A stretch of DNA of 64,000 nt, taken from contig VCJN01001509.1 of assembly GCA_006384855.1 (NCBI GenBank), forward strand, positions 1 to 64,000, in the 5' to 3' direction. The notes beneath the pieces are model-generated. The model made no database searches, was not told the origin of the DNA, and saw nothing but the letters and a program-made list of their open reading frames with translations. Below are positions 23,543 to 33,622 of the stretch, piece after piece. How positions within the stretch are numbered: the first letter of the stretch is position 1; every line of letters begins with the position of its first letter. The stretch comes from Tetraselmis striata (taxonomy: Eukaryota; Chlorophyta; Chlorodendrophyceae; Chlorodendrales; Chlorodendraceae). A program made the translations under genes and the position numbers.

Positions 23543-24790
23543 TCATGCCGCCCATGGGCGGGCAGCTTGTCGCTGGCGGCCCACCCCAAGGGGTAAGCCA
23601 GCCGAAGAGCTGCCACGATGCCGCACACGGAAGCGCCGTGGGATTGATGTAGTCGAGCACGACGCTGGACAACTGCGCCCAACAGCCAAAGTGCTTGATC
23701 TTCTGCAGCACCACGCCGATGGCGTACGCCGCAGTGGCCGCGCCCTTGCGGAGAAAGTGTGACGTCCACACAAACCCCGGAGGCGGGTGCTCCTCCAACA
23801 TATGTGCCACTAGCTGCAACCAGTCTGTAACGGTGGCCGATGTCCACGATGCCGCCGGCTCGTCGTGGGTCACTGCCTACCGGCCTGCTGGCAGTCCGCG
23901 CTGACCGCAGTAAACTGCGCGTGCGGCATCAAAATAGGGCAGCAGGGCCGCAATCCGGGGCTGCGCGCGCGCCGGAATCTGGCACTGTAACTTACGGTTA
24001 CGGTGCTGCCCGCGTCTACCTTTTCGGTCCCGATGGTACAATAGGATTGTACCATCTGCAGTAACCGTCAAATCGCCCGTCTGGCAGGCTACGCCGGCCT
24101 TGCCACGCGCGTAGAACATATACATGGCAACGACTGCCATCGCGGCGCGAAACAAGAGGATACGAGGAAGCTGGTCACGGGTTCATGTGGGTCCCAACTC
24201 CTCACGCAGGGTCTCCGCCAGCCGCAACGTCCGTGTGATCAACCGGGCGGGCACGTCGGTGCGGACCCCAGGCGGGTCTGGCTCAACTTGCGATGCCGCG
24301 AGGCCCTTTCTCACCTTGCTGATGAGGTCGCCTTGCGCCACCGGCTCCGCGCCGTGGTCGCGGTAGAAACCGTTGATCGCGGAAAGGTAAGGCTGCAGAC
24401 TGGCTGCCTTGACCGTCCCCCGCAAACCCCGCCACGCGATGTAGCGCGCGACGGTTGCCGCCGTGCCACCCAGGGGCGGCACACCCTGCTCAGCGCAGAA
24501 CTGTAGGAATGGGCGGATGGCACTGCCGTACGTACTGGCGGTAGTCTCTGCCCACGCCGACGCGTACAAATGAAGCGCCGTTTCGCCGAGTTGGTCGTTA
24601 CCTAGTACTGAACGCATGTACGGACGCATAGTAGCTGCCCACGGGTTCGTGCCGCTGGTCAGGAGGTCCAACAGATATTTTGCCTGCGGCACGCGTGGCG
24701 CGCGCGCGGGCCTGACGACAGGCGTAGCACCTCGTCGTACCGGGAATAGCGCCAAGGTTGCGCTCACTGATCCACGGCGCAGGTGCAGCC
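23487..24790 (-). pseudogene. PAT-like tyrosine recombinase
   Basis: N-terminal core-binding part in the frame ending at 24183: LTSGTNPWAATMRPYM, then TASTYGSAIRPFLQFCAEQG, then SLQPYLSAINGFYRDHG. After a stop, a middle part (23877-24155) and a C-terminal part (23873-23487) continue: FVWTSHFLRKGAATAAYAIG holds the H-x-x-R box, and KHFGCWAQLSSVVLDYI the catalytic Tyr. The C-terminus is coded across B1 into A2. It replaces integrase as the insertion enzyme. Frame breaks near 24183 and 23877. Confidence 0.75.
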
Positions 24791-24816
24791 ATGACGGTAT
24801 GGCACACGGAAGACAC

Positions 24817-25654
24817 TCACTGCCCAGCGCGGCGCTCCGGGCATATCGCGCCCCGCCCTTCGCCCCGGCCGAAAAAGATCGCGGCGAGGCAGTACCACGC
24901 GCTCCGCCACCGCCATCTCGGTAAGTGCCTGGTGCCACATCTTGCCCTCCCAGCGAGGGGCCACGACGGTAGCGGCCGCGCCGCTCTGGCGCAGCTTCTG
25001 CACAGGTCCGGCAGAAGCGGCCAAGGGGGGTTGCAGTAGTTGGTCTCGCGACGCCACTCCGCATCGGACAGATGCAGGGAGTCCACCGCCTCGCAGCCGG
25101 GGTCCAACCACGCAGCGTTGTAGCGTGGTAGCATCGCGTTCAGGGCTGATGCGAACCGATCGACGGAGTGCGCACCCCACATTGCCTCCAGCTCTGCGAA
25201 CATGACGGGGTCCAATTGCCAGTCGTCGCTGTCGAGGTGTCGGCTCAGTCGATCCGCCCATACGTTCGCGGCGGACCGGATGTAGCGGGCTCTGATGTGT
25301 ACGCCGTTGCTGTCCGGCAGGTACCATAGCTTGCGTAGTTCCGCCATCATCGCCGGAGAGCGGGAGGTGAGGCCAGCAAGGACGCTGCAAACTGCCTAGT
25401 TGTCCTCGTGCAACAACACGCGGCGACCGGCGAGGTGCGGCAAGAAAGACTCCAATGCCAGCCGGACGGCCTTCAGTTCTTTCCAGGTGATGTGCTGGCG
25501 CTCGTCGGCTGCCCCCCAGAGCCCCCGCGCCTCCAGCCTGCCATTCAGCACTGCACCCCAACCGTAGCCGGAGCTGTCGCAGTGCATGTAGGCCGTCTCC
25601 ACAGGGCGGTGGATAGGGCGGCCGTTGGCCTGAGTCGGCACGGCGGTCCACCAC
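24817..25654 (-). pseudogene. PAT-like RNase H and Dam-like methyltransferase domain
   Basis: RNase H: YMHCDSSGYGWGAVL, then ITWKELKAVRLALE, then LLHEDN followed by TAG where Gln is expected (EDNQA), then RYIRSAANVWADRLSR. The methyltransferase-like domain of DIRS-group elements follows: HSVDRFASALNAMLPRYNAA, then ETNYCNPPWPLLPDL, where NPPW is the adenine-methyltransferase catalytic motif. One nonsense codon at about 25399 inactivates the chain. Confidence 0.7.
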
Positions 25655-26730
25655 TTACTGCAGGTCGCGCCGCAGCTGGTGTGTCATGCGCACTCGGCCG
25701 CCCCACTTGGAGCCCACCACGTCGTGGAGCTCCCGCAGGTAGAAGCGCGCGGCCGGGATTGCCAAGAAAAGGTATTGAGCCCGCCCAACGAGCGACTGCA
25801 TCTCTCGCACGGGTAGCCAACGGGCGTCGCGGGCCGCGCGCTGCAGCAATTGCTTGGCTTGGCGCGCAAGCCGCTGCAGTTTGTCCATTGGGGCATAAAA
25901 TAATCCCGTGGCTGTGTCGATGTCCACCCCCAGGTGCTGGCCGTACTTGATCGGCTCCCACAGCCCTTTGGCGGGGTTGCGCAGCAGGCCCATGCTGTCC
26001 AGCAAGTCGGCGACGCGCTGGCGGAGCTCCAGCGCCTCCGGCTCCGGCGAGGCGAACAGCAAGAAATCGTCGACGTATGGTAAGATGCGCGCTCCCCTCC
26101 ACCACCCGCGGCGCAGCCAGCGGCGCGACCGCGGGACATTGCCAGGCGCAGCGGGGGTAGTCGGAGAGCGTAGGTGCTTGACGAACGTCATCGTGAACGT
26201 CGTGTAGTAGTAAGGGCTGAGCGACCAGCCCATGGGAAGGCCGCACAGCCGGTAGAGGGCCCCGCGGATGTTGACCGTGAAGTAGTCGCGGTCGGAGGGC
26301 GCGATGCCCATGGCATAGAAGCCGTCTTGCATGTCAAACGAAAACATGTAGTCCCTTTTCGCGGTCAGGTGTCGGACGCCCATGAGTGTCTCTATCCGTA
26401 GTCGCTTGCGCGCGCGGAAGGTGTTGAGCACGCGGAGGTCGATGATGAAACGCCACTGGTTGTTGCCGGGCTTCGGAAAGAAGAACGCCCGGGACACCCA
26501 CCATGCGCACGACGACTTCTCCCACGCGCCGGCCGCCGTAAAGCGTCTTAGTTCGGCGGTGAGGAACTTGAGTTGGGCAGGGGTTGCGTCGTTGAACGAG
26601 ACGCCTTGGTTGAACCTTGGGGGTGGCCGGTTGTACCGGAAAGGCACGCGTACGCCATCCCGTATCCAGCTCGTCACTTGCGCGCTCGCGCAGATGTCTC
26701 GCCAGTGCCGCCAACTCCGCCTTACACGGT
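25655..26730 (-). pseudogene. PAT-like reverse transcriptase
   Basis: RT motifs in order: QWRFIIDLRVLN, SFDMQDGFYAMGI, GLPMGWSLSPYYY, and the catalytic LPYVDDFLLFA (about residue 369 of the open frame), then KGLWEPIKYGQHLGVDID. The frame ends at TAA 25655 just before the RNase H part; a single extra base there explains the shift. It is DIRS-group in type. The first ~150 codons of the open frame belong to the gag region in the wrong frame and are left out here. Confidence 0.8.
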
Positions 26731-26783
26731 GACGCATATAGTCGGAGTCGGGGCAACAGTTGTCGGCGCGGCGCGCCACACCG

Positions 26784-27807
26784 TCAGTCGCGTGTCTTGT
26801 CGCCGGTGCTGCCGCCGTTCTTGTCGCAGTTCTTGGTGTCCGCCTCGCGGCGTTGCTGCTCCCGCCTCGTCTCGCGCGCCGCCTTGTCCTTTTCCTTCCG
26901 CGCCTTGTCGCGGTCGGTGTCGCGCTCCGCTGCTTGCCTCTTGAAGATCGCTGATGCATGTGCCTTGGCCGCAGCCGCGAGGCCGACCTCGAGGCGCTTG
27001 TCCTCGAGCGCTGCCAAGAGGCCGTCGACGACGTTGGCGGAGCGTTCATGCTCGGCGGTGTCGGAGACTCGGGAGTAGATGAGTCGCTCGGCGACTTGCT
27101 CCTCGGGGGTGAGGGCCTTCTTGGCCTTGAAGCGTCGAAGGTAAGTGAGCCTGACCTCATCCGCGTCGCCCACTGCTTCAAGCGTGCGATGCGCGGCGTC
27201 GAGTAGGTCGAGGGCGTCGACGCGGTCTTGGGTGGGGGTATCGGGCGCGCAAAGCGTACCCAGAGCTGTCTTAGCCGCCGCGTTAGCGGCGGCGCGGTAG
27301 ACGCAATAGCACTAGACGCAATAGCAGGTGGCGGTACTCGTCGCGCGACGCAGTATTGTTGGCCTCAGTGAGATAGCGGTCGGCCTCGTCGTTTTGGGGC
27401 CGCCAGAGGCTCGGGCGTGTGGCGCCCGACGGGCGGGGGGGGGGGGGGGGGGGGCAGTCTTGGTACGCCCGGGGCAAGAGGTCTTCCCAATCCCGAGGGT
27501 CGATGAACACGGCCGCGGCGTCGCGCGCGCCCCCCGTAGCAGCGGCTGTCTGGGCGTCGTGCTCCGGCTCCTTGCCACCCTCGCCGACTTCGTCGTCGTC
27601 CGAGGGAATGTCGCGCTGCTCCTTGTGCTTGTTGTTGTCATGTTCGTGCAAGCGGGTCGATAAAGCGTCCACCTTCAACGCCAGCGCTTGCAGTAACGCA
27701 AGCGTTGTCGTCTCCCGTGTCGTCTCTGTCTGTTCCGCGGGCGTTTCGGCAAAACTGTCGGCTGGCGTTGCCTTCGTAGGGTCTGCCGCCTTCTTGCCGC
27801 TTGCCAT
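26784..27807 (-). pseudogene. PAT-like gag
   Basis: Starts MASGKKAADPTKATPADS, followed by a coiled-coil-like segment (LALKVDALSTRLHEHDN) and an acidic stretch. A poly-Pro block follows, coded by the homopolymer at about 27437-27454. The frame breaks near 27310, where a short direct duplication (ACGCAATAGCA) is present. It resumes as ALTPEEQVAERLIYSRVSD and ends in a Lys/Arg/Glu-rich tail (stop at 26784). Together this forms one gag-like protein of about 340 residues. Confidence 0.6.
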
Positions 27808-27911
27808 CGTAGCGTGCGCAAGTGCCGTGGTGGAAGACTAGTCGTCGAGACCGTCCACTCGTAGAGATATTCACACCTTGCATATCGTCGCGTCGGAGAG
27901 GTGCGACGCCG

Positions 27912-28158
27912 TTGCGCTAGCTGGTCAGCTGGCGCAAAGGCAGAAGGTGGCCTCCCCTCGTGGTGCGGGTGCGTCATGTAGCAGGGCTGTCGCATGCTGT
28001 CGCTAGCGCCGCTGGACATCGGGAAGTCCAAGCGGTACGCGTACTACGAGTACATGTATTGGTCGCTAGCATTCAAACTACTGTAGAATCTGAACGTTAC
28101 CAGTACCGGTGACAGAACAGCCCGGTGTAATCAAACCTCTATATTACCAATATGACCA
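27912..28158. repeat. Split direct repeat A1 of the PAT-like element
   Basis: The 5' terminal repeat of the element (minus orientation); pairs with 23268-23514. Confidence 0.85.
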
Positions 28159-28255
28159 ATAAACAAGTCCGGCGCCGCGCCTAGACGACTTGCGCTCCGC
28201 GCGAGTCGTCTTAATATCATACACATTATATCATTATGTTATTTATGTCGTAGCG

Positions 28256-28369
28256 TCGCGATTGGTCCTATTGCATGACTGCGGCTGATACACAGTGGCC
28301 GCCATGCGCGTACATACGCTGCCGACTGTCTGAAAATACTGCCACGCTGATCACGCGTACGCGATGACA
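28256..28369. repeat. 114-bp repeat, left copy
   Basis: Matches 35475-35588 with two or three differences. On the minus strand it starts TGTCATCGCG. It is flanked on both sides by TGTCGTAGCG (28246-28255 and 28372-28381), which the right copy lacks. It could be a short LTR or an independent short insertion. Confidence 0.75.
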
Positions 28370-28484
28370 ATTGTCGTAGCGTCTCGGGAGAAAAAGGAAA
28401 AACTGTCTTGACAGGGTGAGGGTATGCTCCTATCCCCCCCCCCCCCCCCCCCCCCAGCTGTGGAACACCGTGCCAGCAGCTGGC
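28370..28484. other. 3' end of the methyltransferase element
   Basis: Contains a C run (about 28434-28455), which is poly-G on the coding strand and might serve as a polypurine tract. It lies only 65 bp from the 114-bp repeat. Confidence 0.35.
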
Positions 28485-30275
28485 TCACACGCCTGACTGA
28501 CACGCCTCGCAGATCCACTCCTCGCTTGGGTCAACGTGAATGACTCCCGCTGGGACACATGTCGTGTGCCACGGGTTGCCACACTTGTCAGATACGACCA
28601 TAGGGGCTGCCGCGCTGTCTTGCGTTCGGCCTCACGTCGCCGCGCCCCTGCCTCCTGCGGCCTACGCTGCCTAGCCTTGCTCATGATCTGGACACCCATG
28701 AGCTGGCTTGTCTTGCCACGCCTCCGCTTCAGAAACAGCATCCTGAGCTCATGCAAGGCCGCGCCCTGCAAGTCGAGCTCTGCGGCATCGCGTTCCGACA
28801 TGGCCTTATTCAGGCGCAACTGAGCTGCGTGAGCAGCTGCCTTCTCAGCCTCATCAGTCAGGCTTAGGGTGGCAACCCAGCCATCCCAATTGCGCTGATG
28901 TGCATAGGCCACTGCGATGCGCAGCATGACTGACACTGAGGTGCTGGCACAGACATTGCCAATGGCTTGCAGGTGCTCCCCCTCAGTACGGCCCAACTCG
29001 GTGCGGGTGTAAAGCCGTGGGTGCACATTCAAACACCTCTCCCTGATTTGAGCAGGGGTTGGCACATAGCGAGGCGGGTTGCTGCCTCGCACACGCAGCA
29101 TGCCAGCGCCAGGCTGTCCAGTCGCATCGAGCACCTGCGTCACGGTGTCCGTCCTAGCAGGGAACTTAGGCAGAACCCTCATGGGCTGCCATCCTCGTTG
29201 AGTCCCCTTATAAGTGTGTGCGGCCTATCGCCGGTGGCTAACTGCAGCGCAAGCTTGCCACGCGATTCCTCGTCCACTATCTGGGCCAATGGCACTGGCG
29301 GGGGCCGATGGAACTCCCGCTCCACTGCGTCATAGTAGCTATTAGTGAACATGTTTGTCCACCAACATGCTGTCCGCATAGTAGTGTCTCCACACAGGTA
29401 GGGCCAATAATGCACATTGGGGCGCCCAAACACTTGCCTCAGAAAGTCATAGATAGGCTTGCGTGACTTCTGGGCTGCGGCTACCGTCTGGCGCATCGCG
29501 CACATTCTCAATAATGTATCCGAAATGAGCTGGGGCTGAGGCCCACTCAACAAAGCCTATGCGCCTAGCCATGAGGTACTGCAAGTCCACCAGCATAGCT
29601 GCTACAGGCACGACGGTACCTGTCCGCGAGCTGTTATGCCTAGCTGCATGCCCAGCGGCGATAGATCCTGGCAGGGCGGTTCAAGTGTTACAAGGTCTAC
29701 TTGGCCCATATAATCCAACGCTAACTCAGCGGTGAGCTGCGTGATGTCATGCCCCACAGCATCGCCTAGATCAAAGGCTCGCTTCATGACCTTGTCTGGC
29801 AAGCGCTCCGGCCATAGATCATGCATTAACTGCAACTGCATGCGCAAGTCCTGCCTGCGCGCCTCATTCGCCTCAATGAGCTGCAAGTTCTCAAAGTGGA
29901 CTCCCTCCTCAACCATCCTGAATGACACGGTGCCCATGCCAGAGTAGCCTGATATGGCTCGCACCGCTCCTGCCTTGCCTTCTGCTGCATCAAGAGGAAA
30001 AACATAGCACTTGTTGGGGTCACTGTGCGGCAGCGCTCCGATGGCGTCCAAATCCGCCTGCGTGTAACCGCTCAACGGCAACTGTCTGCCTGTCCGCACT
30101 GCTGCTTGGCGTTGCTCATAGTACGGCGGCACTGGCCCCTCGCCTGCATAGGCGGTAGCGGTTGCGCCGTCACATTCACCGATCCCCATGCAGCATGTGC
30201 CTATCCCATCACCTTGTTCTGTGCTGGTGGAGTGTGTGGCACCAAGAAAATCGAATACCGCACTCTCCCCCCCCC
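28485..30275 (-). pseudogene. Cytosine-5 DNA methyltransferase with C-terminal degenerate PHD finger, frameshifted
   Basis: Motif I: RAISGYSGMGTVSFRMVEEG; motif II: LQLIEANEARR; motif III: AVGHDITQLT; motif IV with the catalytic Cys: LVTLEPPCQDLSPLG (29679-29668 codes PPCQ); motif VI: FGYIIENVRD; a motif VIII-like TTMRTACWWTNMF; motif X: EHLQAIGNVCASTSVSVML. The chain is broken by frame shifts near 29625, 29470, 29180 and 28610. The end reads VSDKCGNPWHTTC...EEWICEACQSGV then TGA, a PHD-like finger in which one zinc Cys is Ser and the first Cys pair is not visible. A C5-MTase transfers methyl from SAM to cytosine; here it would come packaged with gag and protease. Confidence 0.75.
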
Positions 30276-31490
30276 CACCAACACACAGACCACTGGCTGT
30301 GGTGTTGGGACCACTTCGAGATGCAGACTCTCCACAGCGGTGCCCAGAGTCCGGAAAGGCACCACTGCTTGCGGGCCGTGCAGGCCGCGCGCCACGTCCA
30401 GCGGGTAGCATGCGGTGCCATCGCTCAAGATAGTAAGGGATAGCGCTCGCACCACCGACGTGTCCAACAACACATCGGGGAGCGCAAGGTTGTCCAAGAT
30501 CACCCAGCGCGGCCACGGTAGGCTGATCTCCCACGTTGTGCCACGGTTGAAGGTAAGTGGCAGTGGCTCCACAACCATGTCACACTGCGACACACCTGGC
30601 ACGATGCCGCGCATGCGGACGTGGCCAATGTTGGGCTGAATGCCCTGCTCCTTGCACAGTCTCTGGTAGAATGGGCGGCTGATGCCCGCGATGTCACAAC
30701 CAGTGTCCACCAGCGCTGCGCTGATCGGCATGTCGGCTAGGTGCAGCGCCGTGTGCGCCATGTCAATCAGCGCTGTGCCCGGGCGATCAAAGCCGAGCTG
30801 CGCCTTGCGTGTGTAATACTCTGCCTGCTCCGCGCGGCGCGGCACCAAAGCTGCATCATCCCGCGCAAGGTGCTGCCTCGCAGCGAGCGGCAACACGCGT
30901 AGTGTGACCACCTGACCACAAGGGTCGCCAGTCGCGGCAACCGTCGTCGCGGCGGTCGCTGCAGGCGCATCCGCGTCGGTGCTCATGCTGTACGGCTGCG
31001 GCTGCGGCGGCCAAATGGGGGATGGCACATACGGGTCTAGGTGAATGCCCAACACGCTGCGCACGGCATGGCGGAACACGGCACTCATGTCTTGGTATCG
31101 GAAATCAGTTAAAGTCAGCGGTGCTGACGCTAGCACACGCTTCACTGCTTGCGCTAATGCGGCCTCACATGCGACGTGATACTCGTCACGCCGATCAACA
31201 TGGCCGTTCAACACCTCGGACAGTGCCGTTCGCCAACCGGTGGCCGCAGCAGCTGCTGCATTGCCACCTTCACACAACATCTTCATGCTGACGTTGGGGC
31301 AGGTCAGATGCTCTAAGGCATTGCACCATGCATGCAGCAGCTGCTGCTGGCGCACATCGAGCTGACTCATGTCCATGACCTGCTCGTCAGACGGTGGCGG
31401 GCCAAACGACGCAGGCGCGCTGCCCGGCGTGTTGAAGTCCGGCTCAAAACCGCGCGGGCGATGTGCAAGTTGCTCCCGCGTCTCCGACCA
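30201..31490 (-). CDS. Retroviral-type aspartic protease region
   Basis: After the frame change the sequence reads ETREQLAHRPRGFEPDFN and continues to a stop at 30201. The active site is ISAALVDTGCDIAGIS (DTG, residues 224-226 counting from the Met at 31376), followed by flap- and strand-like segments (VRMRGIVPGVSQCDMVVEPL, WVILDNLALPDVLLDTSVV). It would cleave the gag-pol-like polyprotein as a dimer. The frame is lost at a C homopolymer near 30270; before it the natural continuation is into the methyltransferase frame. Confidence 0.7.
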   Translation of the reverse strand, partial: WSETREQLAHRPRGFEPDFNTPGSAPASFGPPPSDEQVMDMSQLDVRQQQLLHAWCNALEHLTCPNVSMKMLCEGGNAAAAAATGWRTALSEVLNGHVDRRDEYHVACEAALAQAVKRVLASAPLTLTDFRYQDMSAVFRHAVRSVLGIHLDPYVPSPIWPPQPQPYSMSTDADAPAATAATTVAATGDPCGQVVTLRVLPLAARQHLARDDAALVPRRAEQAEYYTRKAQLGFDRPGTALIDMAHTALHLADMPISAALVDTGCDIAGISRPFYQRLCKEQGIQPNIGHVRMRGIVPGVSQCDMVVEPLPLTFNRGTTWEISLPWPRWVILDNLALPDVLLDTSVVRALSLTILSDGTACYPLDVARGLHGPQAVVPFRTLGTAVESLHLEVVPTPQPVVCVLVGGGRVRYSIFLVPHTPPAQNKVMG

Positions 31491-32056
31491 TCATGGGCGC
31501 TCCATGCGCGCGCCTTGGTCTTAGCAATTCCTGGGGGCAGCACCCGCGGGCGCCCATGTCCTCGAGTGGCTGCAGGGGCCTGTGGCTGCACGCTGGGCGG
31601 TGCAGCGGCAATGGCGGCGCGTGGCTTGCGCCCCGAGCGCCCCTTGACACCATACAAGAGGGTGCTCAGCCGCGCAGCAACTGCCTCACCACCACAATGG
31701 CTACCCTCTTCCTCAGCGGCATGCTCGACGGCGCGGATGGCCACCATAGTCGTGCCGTCCTCCGTGCCAAGGTAGTAGGCGTCCTCCCACGACTCATGCT
31801 CGGGGCTGCCACCACATGCTGCATGCATGACAGCGCCCTTGTGCTTGGACTGGCGGCTGCGCCCATTGCGCTGCTTTCGGGAGTGCTTGCCCTCGCCATC
31901 TAGCATCCCGTCAGCCTGTGCCTCACCAGCATGGGCTGCGCCAGGGGGCTGCTGATTGTCCAGGTTCGGCTTTTGCAGCTTGGCAAGAAAGGCAGTGCGC
32001 CGCCGCAGGTCCATGGGGCGGTACGTAAGGCGCTTGCGCAGCCGCTGGTTGAGCGG
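31490..32056 (-). CDS. Continuation of gag after in-frame TAG
   Basis: In the same frame as the gag ORF after its TAG: PLNQRLRKRLTYRPMDLRRR, then a basic and Gln-rich spacer, then HESWEDAYYLGTEDGTTMVA. Either the TAG is a mutation of a Gln or other codon, or it is read through as in some retroviruses. A frame change near 31490 leads into the protease ORF. Confidence 0.5.
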
Positions 32057-33622
32057 CTACGGGCACTCCGTGTAAGACGTGTGCCCCGCACCGGCCTTCT
32101 GGCAGTTCCAACACTCGCTCCTGCGCGACTCCTCAGACTGGTATTGCTGCTGCCTACTGGCGCCGCCCCGCCACTGGGGTCCATTGCCTTGGCCAGCATG
32201 GGCATGCGCAGCATGGCTCTCCTCGGGCGACTCATAACCGGCGTGGGTGGCATGTCCCGCCGCCGCCCGCCCCTCACGGGCGTTCTGCATCACCTTGCGG
32301 TCGCGCGCATGTAGCGGGCATGACCGTTGTGCATGGTAGGGGTCAGGGATGTGCAAAGCAGCACACTCCTCACAGCGTGGCCGAAATTGTCCGTTTACAT
32401 TGCGGCCGTCACGCCCCTCTCTAAACTCTACGTCATAGGGTCGGGTACTAGACAAAGCGGCACGCAACATGGTCCTATTGCTGTCGCCTGCCATCTGCGC
32501 AACACGCTCCAGCGCCAGCGCGTCATCTGCCTCGCGCTCGCGCTGCTCTTGCTCGATCTCCTCGACTATGCGCGCCATGTGGCCTATGCGGTCCACACAA
32601 CGGTCGAGAGAGAGCTGACTCAGCGTGCGCCCTGTGTCGAGGTCCAGGCGGTCCTCTACTAGCCTCTGCCTGCGGATGCGCAAGGCGGGCACGGAGGCCC
32701 AAGGCGGCAACACTCGGCTAAGGAAGCGGCGGTTCAGATCCTGCGTCGTGCTGGTCCTGACTTCGGCATGCGCGCGGTGCATCCTCGCGGCAAGCGTCGC
32801 TGGCCGCTCCATGAAGCCGTCGCGCGTAAGGCTGGTCCACAGGCGCTCGTGTACATCCAGCGCGGTGACCTTAGACACTTCTGCCTTGAAGGTGTCCAGC
32901 TGCACCTTGTATGCAGCATCTCGCGATGCTGCATAGATGCGCTCCTCCGCTGCACGTGCTGCCGCAGGCGTCTCAGGGGGTGCATAGGTGACCTCCGAGC
33001 CACCGCTATCACCGCCCTCGTCTCCGTCACGAGCGACGACCTCGCGCCGCCCACTGGCAGCCGCCTGCATGTGGGCCCTCCTGGCCGCCACTTGGCGCTC
33101 TGCCTCCGCACGCCGTATGGGCTCCTCTGCCCGACGCGCGAGCACCGAGGTCTCAATGGCCGCCTTGACGTTGGGGTCCAGCAGGCTGAGATAGTGCTTC
33201 ATCTTATCATACACGTCCTCTGACGTGGGATCGCGCATGCTGCGCACCACCTCCTCCTCGAAGTCCATCTCCCACCACTCAGCGAAGGACTTCTCATTAT
33301 GTTCCGGGCCCACCCAACGTGGGCACACCGGCAGGTCGCGGTGCCGTCCAGCTGCCACCACCATGGGTCCGTCTGCGGCTGCCCAATCAGCCCTCCGGGC
33401 TGTGGAAGACTGCACCATTATGCTGTCCGCGCCATAGAATTGGTTGTCACGCAGAGCACTGCTGGGTGGGGTACGGCGCGGGCTCCGGCCAAGGCCAGAG
33501 GGGGCGTCCTCATCTTCCGCCCCGTAGCGCGCCTCCTCCTCGCCCCCGCGTGTGCGTGCGACAAAGGCATGACGCTCCACTGCCCCTCGCGGCGGCAAGA
33601 TGCGCCGCACGGAATGGGACAT
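32057..33622 (-). CDS. gag-like protein, 521 residues
   Basis: ATG start MSHSVRRILPPRGAVERH. The middle is helical and charged (KSFAEWWEMDFEEEVVRSM, then long Arg/Glu-rich helices around ALERVAQMAGDSN), as in capsid-type gag proteins. Near the C-terminus are a Cys/His-rich stretch (CEECAALHIPDPYHAQRSC) and a zinc-knuckle-like CWNCQKAGAGHTSYTEC (C-x2-C-x6-H-x5-C, longer than the usual C-x2-C-x4-H-x4-C). It ends at TAG 32057-32059. The same frame then stays open for another 210 codons. Confidence 0.65.
   Translation of the reverse strand: MSHSVRRILPPRGAVERHAFVARTRGGEEEARYGAEDEDAPSGLGRSPRRTPPSSALRDNQFYGADSIMVQSSTARRADWAAADGPMVVAAGRHRDLPVCPRWVGPEHNEKSFAEWWEMDFEEEVVRSMRDPTSEDVYDKMKHYLSLLDPNVKAAIETSVLARRAEEPIRRAEAERQVAARRAHMQAAASGRREVVARDGDEGGDSGGSEVTYAPPETPAAARAAEERIYAASRDAAYKVQLDTFKAEVSKVTALDVHERLWTSLTRDGFMERPATLAARMHRAHAEVRTSTTQDLNRRFLSRVLPPWASVPALRIRRQRLVEDRLDLDTGRTLSQLSLDRCVDRIGHMARIVEEIEQEQREREADDALALERVAQMAGDSNRTMLRAALSSTRPYDVEFREGRDGRNVNGQFRPRCEECAALHIPDPYHAQRSCPLHARDRKVMQNAREGRAAAGHATHAGYESPEESHAAHAHAGQGNGPQWRGGASRQQQYQSEESRRSECWNCQKAGAGHTSYTECP

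Larger units (their letters stand above)
23151..28158 (-). mobile_element. PAT/Kangaroo/TOC3-like tyrosine-recombinase retrotransposon
   Basis: About 5 kb, read on the minus strand: repeat A1, gag, RT-RNase H, Dam-like methyltransferase domain, tyrosine recombinase, then B1-A2-B2. The split direct repeats and recombinase in place of an integrase define the PAT group of DIRS-like elements (Kangaroo of Volvox and TOC3 of Chlamydomonas are the algal examples). Several frameshifts and a TAG show this copy is dead. No target duplication, as expected for recombinase-based insertion. Confidence 0.85.
18250..28246. mobile_element. Element Y, copy A, interrupted twice
   Basis: Three pieces (18250-18643, about 22564-23150, 28159-28246) align in order with the uninterrupted copy at 36089-37136. 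E1 copy 2 and the PAT-like element sit between them. Y is GC-rich and has a minus-strand frame (SKPDVNN...DVDEGSSTEP...SITQPPPPRQA) intact in the other copy and split here. Its function and class are unknown. Confidence 0.7.

Noticed and set aside
28485-30275. Host C5 DNA methyltransferase gene
   Set aside because: It directly follows gag and protease on the same strand, with only a homopolymer frame slip between, and lies inside terminal repeats; an element-borne gene fits better.
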